Shown one piece after another: positions 35,867 through 42,721 of a stretch of DNA of 64,000 bases. The translations under genes were made by a program, and so were the position numbers. This stretch comes from Planctomycetota bacterium (GTDB lineage: Bacteria; Planctomycetota; MHYJ01; WSZJ01; JACPWG01), in NCBI GenBank assembly GCA_016197205.1, contig JACPWG010000104.1, positions 107,173 through 171,172 on the forward strand, written 5' to 3'. The stretch's first letter is position 1; each line of letters opens with the position of its first letter. The notes under the pieces are model-generated. The model did no database searches. It was not told the origin of the DNA and saw nothing but the letters and a program-made list of their open reading frames with translations.

Positions 35867-36205
35867 TCAATCCGCTGCCCTCGCCCTCCGGCGCTGCACG
35901 GGATCCGATCCTCGGCCGCAGCGGCGCTGCCTTCGCCGCGAGGTCTGCTTCGCCTTGCGGCAACGCTCGACGATCCACATTCGAAGGAGCATGGAGGAGG
36001 AGATGCCCTTCTCCAGCGCGAGCGCCTTCACCCGACACCAGAGCGGCGGTTCCAGCCGCACGGCGACGACCTGCTTGCGCGGGCGTTCGAAGCAGACGTC
36101 CTTCGCATCCAGGAGGTCGTGCCGGCAGTCCGCAACGCCATGCGTGTCCCACAAGCGCGCGGCCTCTTCGTCGCTCTTGAAGTTGGGGATCTTCCTCGGG
36201 GGCGT
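35867..36205 (-). CDS. CopG-family antitoxin, start codon in doubt
   Basis: From about KIPNFKSDEEAARLWDTHG through VVAVRLEPPLW and KGISSSMLLRMWIVERCR the protein matches the CopG antitoxin family whose members often open with an IPxFxSxxEE stretch. The expected start has no ATG, GTG or TTG: an ACG at 36205 stands eight bases after GGAGG, where ATG would be expected. An ATG at 36286 gives a longer product overlapping the toxin gene but adds an unrelated segment. It lies 22 bases downstream of the RelE-like toxin gene and may be the fourth gene of that operon. A basic tail of about 30 residues follows the ribbon-helix-helix part. Confidence 0.62.
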   Translation of the reverse strand, partial: TPPRKIPNFKSDEEAARLWDTHGVADCRHDLLDAKDVCFERPRKQVVAVRLEPPLWCRVKALALEKGISSSMLLRMWIVERCRKAKQTSRRRQRRCGRGSDPVQRRRARAAD

Positions 36206-36227
36206 TCCGCGGTCCTCCGCGCCTCGT

Positions 36228-36464
36228 CTAGTAGGCGCCGCTCCTGTGCCGGATGCGAACGACCAGAACGAGCAGGGCCTTGTCATGGATTTCGTAGATG
36301 ACCCGGTAGTCGCCCACGCGGATCCGCCACCGGTTCTCTGCGCCCACCAGCTTCTTGACGCCGGGTGGTCGTGGGTCGTCTGCGAGTGCGTCGATCTTCG
36401 GGCGGATCCGGGCTCGCGTATCCGGCGGCAGTGAAGCGAGGTCTCGTTTCGCCGCGGGCTTCAA
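36228..36464 (-). CDS. RelE/ParE-family toxin
   Basis: About 78 residues: LKPAAKRDLASLPPDTRARIRPKIDALADDPRPPGVKKLVGAENRWRIRVGDYRVIYEI and a final VVRIRHRSGAY, in summary the helix-hairpin plus four-strand pattern of RelE toxins with WRIRVGDYRVIY and RIRHR intact. RelE proteins cleave mRNA at the ribosome. The listed start is a TTG; homologues usually begin six codons earlier, and there the sequence has ACG (36480-36482) where ATG would be expected. The 93-residue gene ends 21 bases upstream. Confidence 0.82.
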   Translation of the reverse strand: MKPAAKRDLASLPPDTRARIRPKIDALADDPRPPGVKKLVGAENRWRIRVGDYRVIYEIHDKALLVLVVRIRHRSGAY

Positions 36465-36485
36465 GCGAACCGTGTACGGCGTTGC

Positions 36486-36767
36486 TTACAGCCCCAGTTC
36501 CTTTTTGACGGTCTCCCAAGCAATCGAGCCCGTCTCCTTGAGCGCCTCCCGCGCAAGCTGGACGTCGGCCCGGTCCTCCAGGTCCTCGGAGAGGGCGCGG
36601 AGGCGGGCGACGATCTTCCGGGTGCGCGCGTCGGGCTTCAAGCGCGTGAGGGCGTCCGCAAGGTCCTCCAGGTCGCACGCGAGGGCCAGGGTTTCGTTGA
36701 TGGACAAGCCGCGGGCCTTCGGTTCGAGGACGGCGGTTCCGCCTTCACCGGTCTTAGTCTTCGGCAT
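36486..36767 (-). CDS. small helical protein inside the toxin-antitoxin operon
   Basis: 93 residues from the ATG at 36767, which overlaps the end of the Phd-like gene by 14 bases; AAGGGGAAG precedes it. The sequence is mostly charged alpha helix (LACDLEDLADALTRLKPDARTRKIVARLRALSEDLED is one long amphipathic stretch, positions about 32-68). I recognise no family. Its place between a Phd antitoxin and a RelE toxin suggests that it is the true antitoxin of RelE or a third regulatory component. Confidence 0.65.
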   Translation of the reverse strand: MPKTKTGEGGTAVLEPKARGLSINETLALACDLEDLADALTRLKPDARTRKIVARLRALSEDLEDRADVQLAREALKETGSIAWETVKKELGL

Positions 36768-36951
36768 GAGTCTTCCCCTTACGCGTTTTCGCATGCCCCA
36801 GCGCTTCGAGCCGCTCCAGGTCCTCGGGCGTGACCATTGCGGCGACGGGCCTTCCGCGGCGGAGCAGAAGAATCCGCTTCCCCCCGTAGGCGACGCGGTT
36901 CAAGGTGTCGGAGAAGTCGGCCCGCGCCTTCGTCGCGTCCATCTTGGTCAT
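36754..36951 (-). CDS. Phd/YefM-family antitoxin
   Basis: 65 residues: MTKMDATKARADFSDTLNRV, then GKRILLLRRGRPVAAMV and PEDLERLEAL, the classical Phd/YefM N-terminal DNA-binding fold. AGGAGG sits six bases before the ATG. Such antitoxins neutralise RelE/YoeB/Doc-type toxins and repress their own promoter; a perfect palindrome overlapping the likely -10 lies 15 bases upstream. The C-terminal toxin-binding tail is short and Lys/His-rich. Confidence 0.85.
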   Translation of the reverse strand: MTKMDATKARADFSDTLNRVAYGGKRILLLRRGRPVAAMVTPEDLERLEALGHAKTRKGKTHAED

Positions 36952-36965
36952 GGTGCGCCTCCTGA

Positions 36966-36987
36966 AATGCACGTTGCGTGCATTGTA
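36966..36987 (-). promoter_or_regulatory. operator palindrome and -10 element of the toxin-antitoxin operon
   Basis: AATGCACG and CGTGCATT (36966-36973 and 36977-36984) form a perfect 8-3-8 palindrome. On the minus strand TACAAT (36982-36987) overlaps its upstream edge, and the Phd ribosome-binding site follows. This is the usual geometry of antitoxin autoregulation. No convincing -35 is visible. Confidence 0.6.
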
Positions 36988-37008
36988 CCATGCGGACGAG
37001 GACGCGGC

Positions 37009-37503
37009 TTACTGCTTCCGCCTTGCCGGTGGGGCGTCGCGGGCCGTCGAGCGTCCGGTTGCGCCGGCGTCGCCTTTCGGCGGCGGCCGGAACCCGATTC
37101 GCGGGCGTGTGGGCGCAGGAGTCTTCTCGCGCCGTTTCCGCCGCCACGCCTGGTAGCAGGTCGCGCACATTCCGCGGGCGCGCGCGGGCCTCTTGCATCC
37201 CTTCACCTTGCAGGGCTTCGGCACGGCACGCTCGCCGGGTTCTCGCCGGGGGAGCACCTCCCCAATGCCGGCGGCCTCGCGTTCGAGCGCGTGCCGGTTC
37301 AGGTGCTCGGCAAAGCGGGCGGCGTCGGGGAGGCGGTCGGCGCATCCCGGGTCAGGGCAGCGCCAACCGCGGGGCGTTGGTGGCCCGGCGGAGGGGTGGA
37401 GCGCGGAGACGTGCGAGGTAAGGGCCGCGGAGCCGGGCATCGCGCGACCGCACGAAGGGCAAGGCCACGGGCGAGCGAGGGCGGAGGCGGCTCCGGGGTC
37501 CAC
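37009..37503 (-). CDS. protein with two C2H2 zinc fingers and a third Cys cluster
   Basis: 164 residues from a GTG. Finger 1 is CPSCGRAMPGSAALTSHVSALH shortened in pattern to C-x2-C-x12-H-x4-H (about 15-36); finger 2 is C-x4-C-x12-H-x3-H within CPDPGCADRLPDAARF (about 49-71). A third cluster, CKVKGCKRPARARGMCATCY, with C-x4-C-x8-C-x2-C, is followed by a basic WRRKRREK tail. Classical tandem C2H2 spacing is rare in bacteria; the third cluster resembles phage and mobile-element zinc motifs. It is probably a nucleic-acid-binding protein of the island. Function unknown. Confidence 0.62.
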   Translation of the reverse strand: MDPGAASALARPWPCPSCGRAMPGSAALTSHVSALHPSAGPPTPRGWRCPDPGCADRLPDAARFAEHLNRHALEREAAGIGEVLPRREPGERAVPKPCKVKGCKRPARARGMCATCYQAWRRKRREKTPAPTRPRIGFRPPPKGDAGATGRSTARDAPPARRKQ

Positions 37504-37682
37504 GTAGGTCCGCCGCGCGCCGGCGGGAGCGTCGGCCAGAGGTCGAGCCGGCGATGAAGGGAGGAGTCGGACGGGGCATCGGACGGGCCGTCGGACGGGG
37601 GAGGAGTCCGACCGGCGGTCCGACGGTTCGGGGCCTCCGGCCCGGAAGCCTTGTGCGACGCGGGCTTGCGGGAATCTGCGAG

Positions 37683-37731
37683 CGGACTGTCGATCCGAAA
37701 GTCGCGGGTTCGAGCCCCGTCGCCCTCGCCA
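37683..37731 (+). repeat. duplicated tRNA-Asp 3' half (attR-like)
   Basis: 46 of 49 bases match 35405-35453, from the anticodon stem to the CCA. The sequence before it does not supply a D arm or the pairing acceptor strand (a GAGGGCG would be needed), so this is not a working tRNA. It marks the far end of the integrated element. Confidence 0.82.
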
Positions 37732-37864
37732 AATCCCACCCTGGCGCCCCGCGTAGTCTTGGGTCGAGCCTACCTCAACGTACCCTCCCCGCTCGCCACG
37801 TACCCTCGCAGGGGGTGCGTTTCGGGAAGTCCTTCCCTCCGCTGATCGTCCTCCCCCCCCTGCC

Positions 37865-38243
37865 CAGCCCTTTCAAGGTGGCTGCCCCGTCCGGGCATCC
37901 GCCCGCAGGTTGCCTATTCACCCGACCATGCATCGTGAGTCCACATTGTGGTGCAGGGCTTCCGCCTTCGCGCGCGGCGCTTCGGTGGACGTGTCCGCCC
38001 TGCACCCGCTCTTGCGCGGATCGTCAGCAGCACCTCCCCGCTTTCTCCCGTTGCCAGCCTCGCACCCAACGGGCTCGGTGCTATTCAACCGGGTCGCCCC
38101 GTCGGTGCAGGGCGGAAGCCCTGCACCACAAGCGCTCGCGGTCGGGTGAGCAAGGCACCGGGAAGTGCACGACCTCCGCTGATCGGGCATCTGCGAGCCC
38201 GTTTCGCAAGGGGAGCAAGGTTCCTGCCACCTTGAAAGGGCTG
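37865..38243. repeat. 379-bp segment between 18-bp inverted repeats, with a family D element
   Basis: CAGCCCTTTCAAGGTGGC at 37865-37882 and its exact complement at 38226-38243 enclose a minus-strand copy (about 37915-38190) of an element also at 62648-62885. The element carries the paired hairpins TGGTGCAGGGCTTCCGCC and GGCGGAAGCCCTGCACCA about 150 bp apart and the string CGTGCACTTCCCGGTG. No gene is visible between 37740 and 38373. Confidence 0.75.
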
Positions 38244-38373
38244 CTCCCCCCAACCGCCGCGAAAATTACGCTTGATCATTCGCGCGCTACGCACTAGAAT
38301 CCTCCCCCTTCGGCGGGCGCGGCCGCCTTCCAAATCCGGGATCGGGGATCGACTCCTCTTGCGGAGGTCGGGA

Positions 38374-39525
38374 ATGAAAACGACGAAGCACGCACTCCTG
38401 GTGGCGCTGGTCCTCTGCGTGGCGGGCTCGGCCGCGTCGGCGTGGCCCACGGACCGCACGTTTGGACCCTACCTTCAGAATCCCACGTCGACCAGCATGG
38501 TGGTCTGCTGGGTCACCGCCACCGCCGGTCCCAGCACGGTCACGTACGGCGCCAGCCCCGCGCTCGGCTCGACGGTCACGTCCGCGGCTCCCGTCAAGGA
38601 GCACCAGGTCGCGCTCACCGGGCTCACCCCGGCGACCACCTACTACTACAGCGTGAGCGGCGCGGGCTTCACCGGCTCCGGCACGTTTAAGACCGCGGTG
38701 CTCGGCGCCACGCCCTTCAGCTTTGTCGCGATGGGCGAGACCCACACCGAGGACGCGGTCGGCGGTTTCGCGGAGGAGGTGCTCGCCGCCTCCCCCCAAC
38801 TCATCGTGGACGCCTCCGATCAGGTGGACAGCGGCTCGAGCCGCGACGAGTGGGACCGCTACTTCACGATCGGCGGCGCTTTCTACCCGCACGTGCCGGT
38901 GTTGAACGCGGTCGGGAACCACACCTACCTGTTCAGCAACGGCTACCCGCTGCCCGGGTCCATGGGCACCGCCGAGTTCAAGCGCATCATGAACAATCCG
39001 GGGAACGAGGAATGGTACTCGGTGCGCTCCGGCAACACGCAGTTCATCGCGCTCAACAGCACCTGGTACTTCGAGAACCCGTCGCGGATCTTCAAGCAGC
39101 AAAAGGACTGGCTGAAGAGCACGCTCGCGGCCGCGACCGACGGGGTGGACGACCCGACCTACAAGGTCGTGTTCATGCACATCCCGACCTGGTCGTCCGG
39201 CCCGCTGTACCGGGAAGCGCTGGAAAGGCTGGCGATGCGGAAATACTTCATGCCGCTCTTCGAAACCTACCACGTCAACCTGGTGATTGCCGCGCATGAC
39301 AAGCTCAACGAACACTCGCTCAAGAGCGGCGTGCACTACGCGCAGATCGCGACCGGCGAGCTGGGCCATCCGGTGGAGACCCCGAATCCGAACTCCCTTT
39401 TCGTCGAGCCGGCGAAGCGCGCGATCCTGGTCGTTGACGTGGCTGGCGGGGCCATGACCTGCAAATTCGTGAGCTCCGAGGGGCTGGTACTCCACAGTTG
39501 GTCGATCCCGGCAAGCGCGCCGTAG
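38374..39525 (+). CDS. exported purple-acid-phosphatase-like protein with altered metal motifs
   Basis: 383 residues; GGAGG lies six bases before the ATG at 38374. A signal peptide (LLVALVLCVAGSAASA) is followed by a fibronectin-like N-terminal domain (about 30-110, with YLQNPTSTSMVVCW) and a metallophosphoesterase domain. The five metal motifs are degraded: MGETH instead of xGDxG, ASDQVDSG for GDxxY, GNHTY for GNHE, MHIPTW (His kept), and AAHDKLNEHS for GHxHxYE. Known relatives are secreted di-metal phosphatases; this one may have lost or changed catalysis. It stands alone, followed by a convergent gene. Confidence 0.78.
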   Translation: MKTTKHALLVALVLCVAGSAASAWPTDRTFGPYLQNPTSTSMVVCWVTATAGPSTVTYGASPALGSTVTSAAPVKEHQVALTGLTPATTYYYSVSGAGFTGSGTFKTAVLGATPFSFVAMGETHTEDAVGGFAEEVLAASPQLIVDASDQVDSGSSRDEWDRYFTIGGAFYPHVPVLNAVGNHTYLFSNGYPLPGSMGTAEFKRIMNNPGNEEWYSVRSGNTQFIALNSTWYFENPSRIFKQQKDWLKSTLAAATDGVDDPTYKVVFMHIPTWSSGPLYREALERLAMRKYFMPLFETYHVNLVIAAHDKLNEHSLKSGVHYAQIATGELGHPVETPNPNSLFVEPAKRAILVVDVAGGAMTCKFVSSEGLVLHSWSIPASAP

Positions 39526-39620
39526 ACGGCTTCGATCCCCGACCTCCGTCTTCGAACGGGCCGGCGTCGCCAGCGCTGCACGCCGGCCCGATCTCATTGC
39601 GTCCCGCCTCAAGCGGCGCC

Positions 39621-40604
39621 CTACTCCAGCCACCGTCCGGGCGCGCCTTCGTAGGACTCCAGCGTGAGCAGCGCGAGGGCCGTGGCGTACTCCGGGCCGA
39701 ACCAGCCGTCCCAGCCGCCGTCCGGGCGTTGCGCGCGCAACAGGCCGGCCGCGACTTCGGCGAACCAACGTTCGAAGCGATCGTCGTCGCCCGCACGCCG
39801 GTAGGCGACCGTGGTCCAGAACAGACCGAAGAGGTGGTACCCGCGGTCGTAGCAGGCGCAGCGGTCGCCGCCCGTGGCCTCGGGCAGGTTTTGGAGGAAG
39901 GCCCGCGCATCGCGCGTCTCGAGGAAGCGCAAGGATGGGTGCCGGCCCATCGCCGCGAGCGCGGCCACCGCCACAGCGCTCACCTCGTAGGTCGGCTGCT
40001 GGAACTCGTGATTGCGGAACGCGCCTTCCGACAGTTGTTGCTTTTCGAGGTAGTCGGCCGCGCGCGCGAGTACGGACGCGGGCACGGCGACGCCGCGGCG
40101 ACGGGCCAGGAGCAGGGCCTCGAGCAGGCTCGCCTGGATCCCCGATTGCACGTAGCCGTCCGCGGGCTGCGGGAAATAGCTCCACGAGCCGTCCGGGGCC
40201 TGGGCGCGCAGAATCCAGCCGACCGCGCGCTCGAGCTCGACGCGCGCCTCCGGTGACCGCGCGAAGGCGAACGTCGCGTACGCATGCTCCCACGCGCCCC
40301 AGGGATGGCGCTCGAGCCGGTCGGCGACGAGGCCGTCGGGCCGCTGGCACGCCCGGAGGAAAGCGACGGCGCGATGCTGTGTCTCCCCTTCCAGAACCAG
40401 CGCGGCGAGCGCCGTGACGCCGAGGCGCAGGCGGGATGCCGCGCCTGCGGGCGCGAAACTTCCGTCCGCGGCCTGTCGAGCCAGCAGAAAGGCGCGCCCG
40501 CGGGCAGCGGCCCGCTCCACATCGTCTGAAGCCAGGTCCGGGCCGAATTTTCGTCCGCCGGAGCAGAGCACGAGGATCGAGAGGGCGATCGCGGCGAGGC
40601 GCAT
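39621..40604 (-). CDS. exported squalene-cyclase/prenyltransferase-repeat protein
   Basis: 327 residues from the ATG at 40604, preceded by AAGGAG. A short signal-like hydrophobic stretch (LAAIALSILVLCSGG) leads to at least three repeats of the QxxDGSWxY type: QAADGSFAPAG, QAPDGSWSYFP and QRPDGGWDGWFG, the mark of alpha/alpha toroid proteins. Membership of the terpene-cyclase-like superfamily is clear, but the DxDD and DDTAE catalytic motifs of squalene or terpene cyclases are absent, so it is probably not a cyclase. A binding or scaffold role in the periplasm is possible. Confidence 0.7.
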   Translation of the reverse strand: MRLAAIALSILVLCSGGRKFGPDLASDDVERAAARGRAFLLARQAADGSFAPAGAASRLRLGVTALAALVLEGETQHRAVAFLRACQRPDGLVADRLERHPWGAWEHAYATFAFARSPEARVELERAVGWILRAQAPDGSWSYFPQPADGYVQSGIQASLLEALLLARRRGVAVPASVLARAADYLEKQQLSEGAFRNHEFQQPTYEVSAVAVAALAAMGRHPSLRFLETRDARAFLQNLPEATGGDRCACYDRGYHLFGLFWTTVAYRRAGDDDRFERWFAEVAAGLLRAQRPDGGWDGWFGPEYATALALLTLESYEGAPGRWLE

Positions 40605-40879
40605 GGCAGTCTCCTTCGGGTTGAGAAGTGTGGGCAGGGCGGAAGCCGACGCTGACGCCGGTCGCGCGCGGTTGAGTGTCGGCGCCCGCTTCGTGGGCAC
40701 GGCAACGCCGTGCCCCTACCAAGGGCTGCCGGGCGCAACGTGTGACCGGACTCGGCATCCCGGCGGTTGCGGGTCGCAAGTGTCGCGAGAGAACTTTACC
40801 GCCGCCCGAGATTCGCCGCCACTGACGACTCCCTGAAGTTTCGGTAAGGCCACGCGCCGGAGTTGCTTCGCGTCTTCTC

Positions 40880-40980
40880 AGGTCGACCGGCGCCTGGGGG
40901 CGCGGGCCTCCCGCCTTCGCTCGCTCGACGCGAGCTACGGAGCGCAGGCCGGCCCGCGCGCGTGGGTACCACGGCCTGAG
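40880..40980. repeat. CTTCGCTCGCTCGACGCGAG repeat and gene-free spacer
   Basis: The block GGGGGCGCGGGCCTCC, CTTCGCTCGCTCGACGCGAG, CTACGGAGCGCAGGCCGG is shared with 33632-33703. The whole spacer 40605-41430 (826 bp) shows no supportable gene. It also holds a GGGCACGGCAACGCCGTGCCC hairpin (about 40696-40716), CTCTGCGTCTCCGCGTCTCTG (about 41115-41140), and TTTTTGCGCGGGCCCC at about 41294, a fragment of the MITE-like end. Confidence 0.65.
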
Positions 40981-41430
40981 TCGGGTAAGCGCTCTCGATC
41001 CGCCGGTGCGCCCAGCCATGCGAGGGAATACGAAGCAGCCAAGCCGAAATGAAGCTAAACTCGATCTCTCAGTGCGTGGCCGGAGATTATCGCCGGTAGG
41101 GGAGGGTGGACTCAGCGCCCGGCCTCTGCGTCTCCGCGTCTCTGTGTAAAAGTCCCGCATTCGACCCACACGGCCGCCCCGAATTTCCAATTTCAAACTT
41201 CGCCCGCGGCTAGTTGGGAGGCGGAGGCATGATCTAGCCACTTGCCGTCCGCGGTCGCGTTTAGCCTTTGTTCGGGTCGTTGCTACGAAGCCATTTTTGC
41301 GCGGGCCCCAAGGGGACGCGGCCCTCCAAAGTGCCGAGCGGGTTGCACCGGGGCATGCTATTCTTCCGTGGGCCTGGTGCAAGCGCGAGTCGCCCGCTGC
41401 GAACCCGCGAAGACCAGGAGACGGATCCGA

Positions 41431-42567
41431 ATGCCCGCCCGCGTCGCCCTCGTGTGCGAATTCCCGACGCTGAGCGGCGGCGAGGCCGCCGCGGTCGAGC
41501 TTCTGCTGCGGCTCGACCGCACGCGATACGAACCGGTCGTGCTCGCCCCGCCCGGAGGCGCGCTGGAGCGCAGGCTGCACGACGCCGGCATTCCGCTCCG
41601 ACGGCTTGACCTGCGGGAAGGCGGCGTGAAGCTCGCGCCGCCGGCGGCCGCGGAAGCGGTGGCGCGCGCGGCAGCCGCGGCCGGCGCAGACCTGCTCCAC
41701 GCGAACTCGCTTGCCATGGCGCGGGCGACCGGACCTGCGGGAGAGAGCGCCGGCATCCCGACGCTCGCGCACTGCCGCGATGTCCGGAGCCTCTCCCGGG
41801 CCGAGTCGAGCGCGATCGCGAAGAACCGCAGGCTCATAGCGGTCTCTATGGCCGTGGAAGAGCACCTCGTGGCGGAAGGCGTGCCGCGGGAGCGCTTCGT
41901 GCTGGTGCCGGACGGCGTGGACGCGGAGCGCGCTGCGGCCGGGGTGCCCGGCCGGTTCCGCGCCTCGCTCGGGGTGCCCGCGGGCGCGCGGCTGATCGGC
42001 TGCGTCGGACAGCTCGCGCTGCGAAAGGGGCAGGACGTCTTCGTCGAGGCTGCCGCGGCCGTCCTCGCGGCTTGCCCCGACGCGTTCTTCGTCCTTGTGG
42101 GGAGCCGTTTCTCGGAGAAGGCCGAGTCGCGGGAGTACGAGGCCGCGCTCCATCGGCGCGTCGGGGAGCTCAGGCTTGACGGACGCGTGCTCTTCGCGGG
42201 GCAGCGCTCGGACATCGCGGACGTGCTCGCCGACCTCGACGTGCTCGCGCACCCGGCGAACGAAGAACCGCAGTCGATGGCGATCCTCGAGGCGATGGCC
42301 GCGGGCCGGCCGGTGGTCGCGACGGCGGTAGGGGGAACACCTGAGCTGATCCGGGAAGGCGGCTCGGGCCTACTCGTCCCGCCGAAGGATCCGCCGGCGC
42401 TCGCCCGCGCCCTGGCGCGCGTACTCGGCGACGGCGAGCTTGCGCGTCGTCTCGCCACGGGGGGCAGGGCCCGCGTGCAGGCGGACTTTCGACCCGAAGT
42501 CGCCGCCGACCGCATCGCAGGGCTGTATGCGGCCCTCCTGGAGAAGCGGTGCACTGAACGACGATAG
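41431..42567 (+). CDS. GT4-family glycosyltransferase
   Basis: 378 residues from the ATG at 41431; AGGAG is ten bases upstream. It has the GT-B fold with an N-terminal Rossmann domain (VALVCEFPTLSGGEAA) and the C-terminal donor-binding segment HPANEEPQSMAILEAMAAGRPVVATAVGGTPEL, the GT4 EX7E signature. It transfers a sugar from a nucleotide donor, probably to a glycolipid or polysaccharide at the inner face of the membrane. No glycan cluster surrounds it, so donor and acceptor are unknown. Confidence 0.88.
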   Translation: MPARVALVCEFPTLSGGEAAAVELLLRLDRTRYEPVVLAPPGGALERRLHDAGIPLRRLDLREGGVKLAPPAAAEAVARAAAAAGADLLHANSLAMARATGPAGESAGIPTLAHCRDVRSLSRAESSAIAKNRRLIAVSMAVEEHLVAEGVPRERFVLVPDGVDAERAAAGVPGRFRASLGVPAGARLIGCVGQLALRKGQDVFVEAAAAVLAACPDAFFVLVGSRFSEKAESREYEAALHRRVGELRLDGRVLFAGQRSDIADVLADLDVLAHPANEEPQSMAILEAMAAGRPVVATAVGGTPELIREGGSGLLVPPKDPPALARALARVLGDGELARRLATGGRARVQADFRPEVAADRIAGLYAALLEKRCTERR

Positions 42568-42630
42568 CCCGCGGCGCTGGGCCTGGACATGGAAAAGAGG
42601 GCGAACCTTCAGACGGTCCGCGCGAGGGCG

Positions 42631-42654
42631 GGTGCAGGGCGGAGGCCCTGCACC
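42631..42654. repeat. GGTGCAGGGC hairpin
   Basis: GGTGCAGGGC and GCCCTGCACC with a four-base loop form a 10-bp stem between the GT4 and EamA genes. It is the core hairpin of the family D elements at 37.9-38.2 and 62.6-62.9 kb. Confidence 0.7.
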
Positions 42655-42721
42655 ACCATTTTCGACCGCGGGTCGCGGGCCTTTTGTCGAGTCCGAGTCT
42701 CTTGTGGGAACGGGAACTGAA

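Larger units (their letters stand above)
35405..37731. mobile_element. remnant integrative element in tRNA-Asp
   Basis: The element is bounded by the 3' half of tRNA-Asp (35405-35453, attL-like) and a 49-base copy of it with three mismatches (37683-37731, attR-like). Inside, all on the minus strand, lie an integrase C-terminal relic next to the tRNA, a CopG antitoxin, a RelE/ParE toxin, an unknown 93-residue protein, a Phd/YefM antitoxin and a C2H2 zinc-finger protein. The arrangement, with int facing the tRNA and the tRNA gene kept intact, is that of tyrosine-recombinase islands. At about 2.3 kb it is a reduced relic that can no longer move alone. Confidence 0.78.

Noticed and set aside
37299..37739. 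Minus-strand frames with GDGARTRDFRIDSP and ATGLEPATFGS strings
   Set aside because: These are translations of the antisense of the duplicated tRNA 3' half, a familiar source of spurious proteins.
39621..40604. Squalene or terpene cyclase
   Set aside because: The QxxDGSW repeats are present but no DxDD or DDTAE motif is seen, and the protein is half the usual size.
40589..40604. Lipoprotein signal in the toroid-repeat protein
   Set aside because: The LVLC before SGG lacks the small residue normally found at -1 of a lipobox, so a plain signal peptide is as likely.
38287..42252. Open frame of 1321 codons on the minus strand
   Set aside because: It runs antisense to the phosphatase-like and GT4 genes and out of frame with the toroid-repeat gene, in G+C-rich DNA, and has no recognisable domain.
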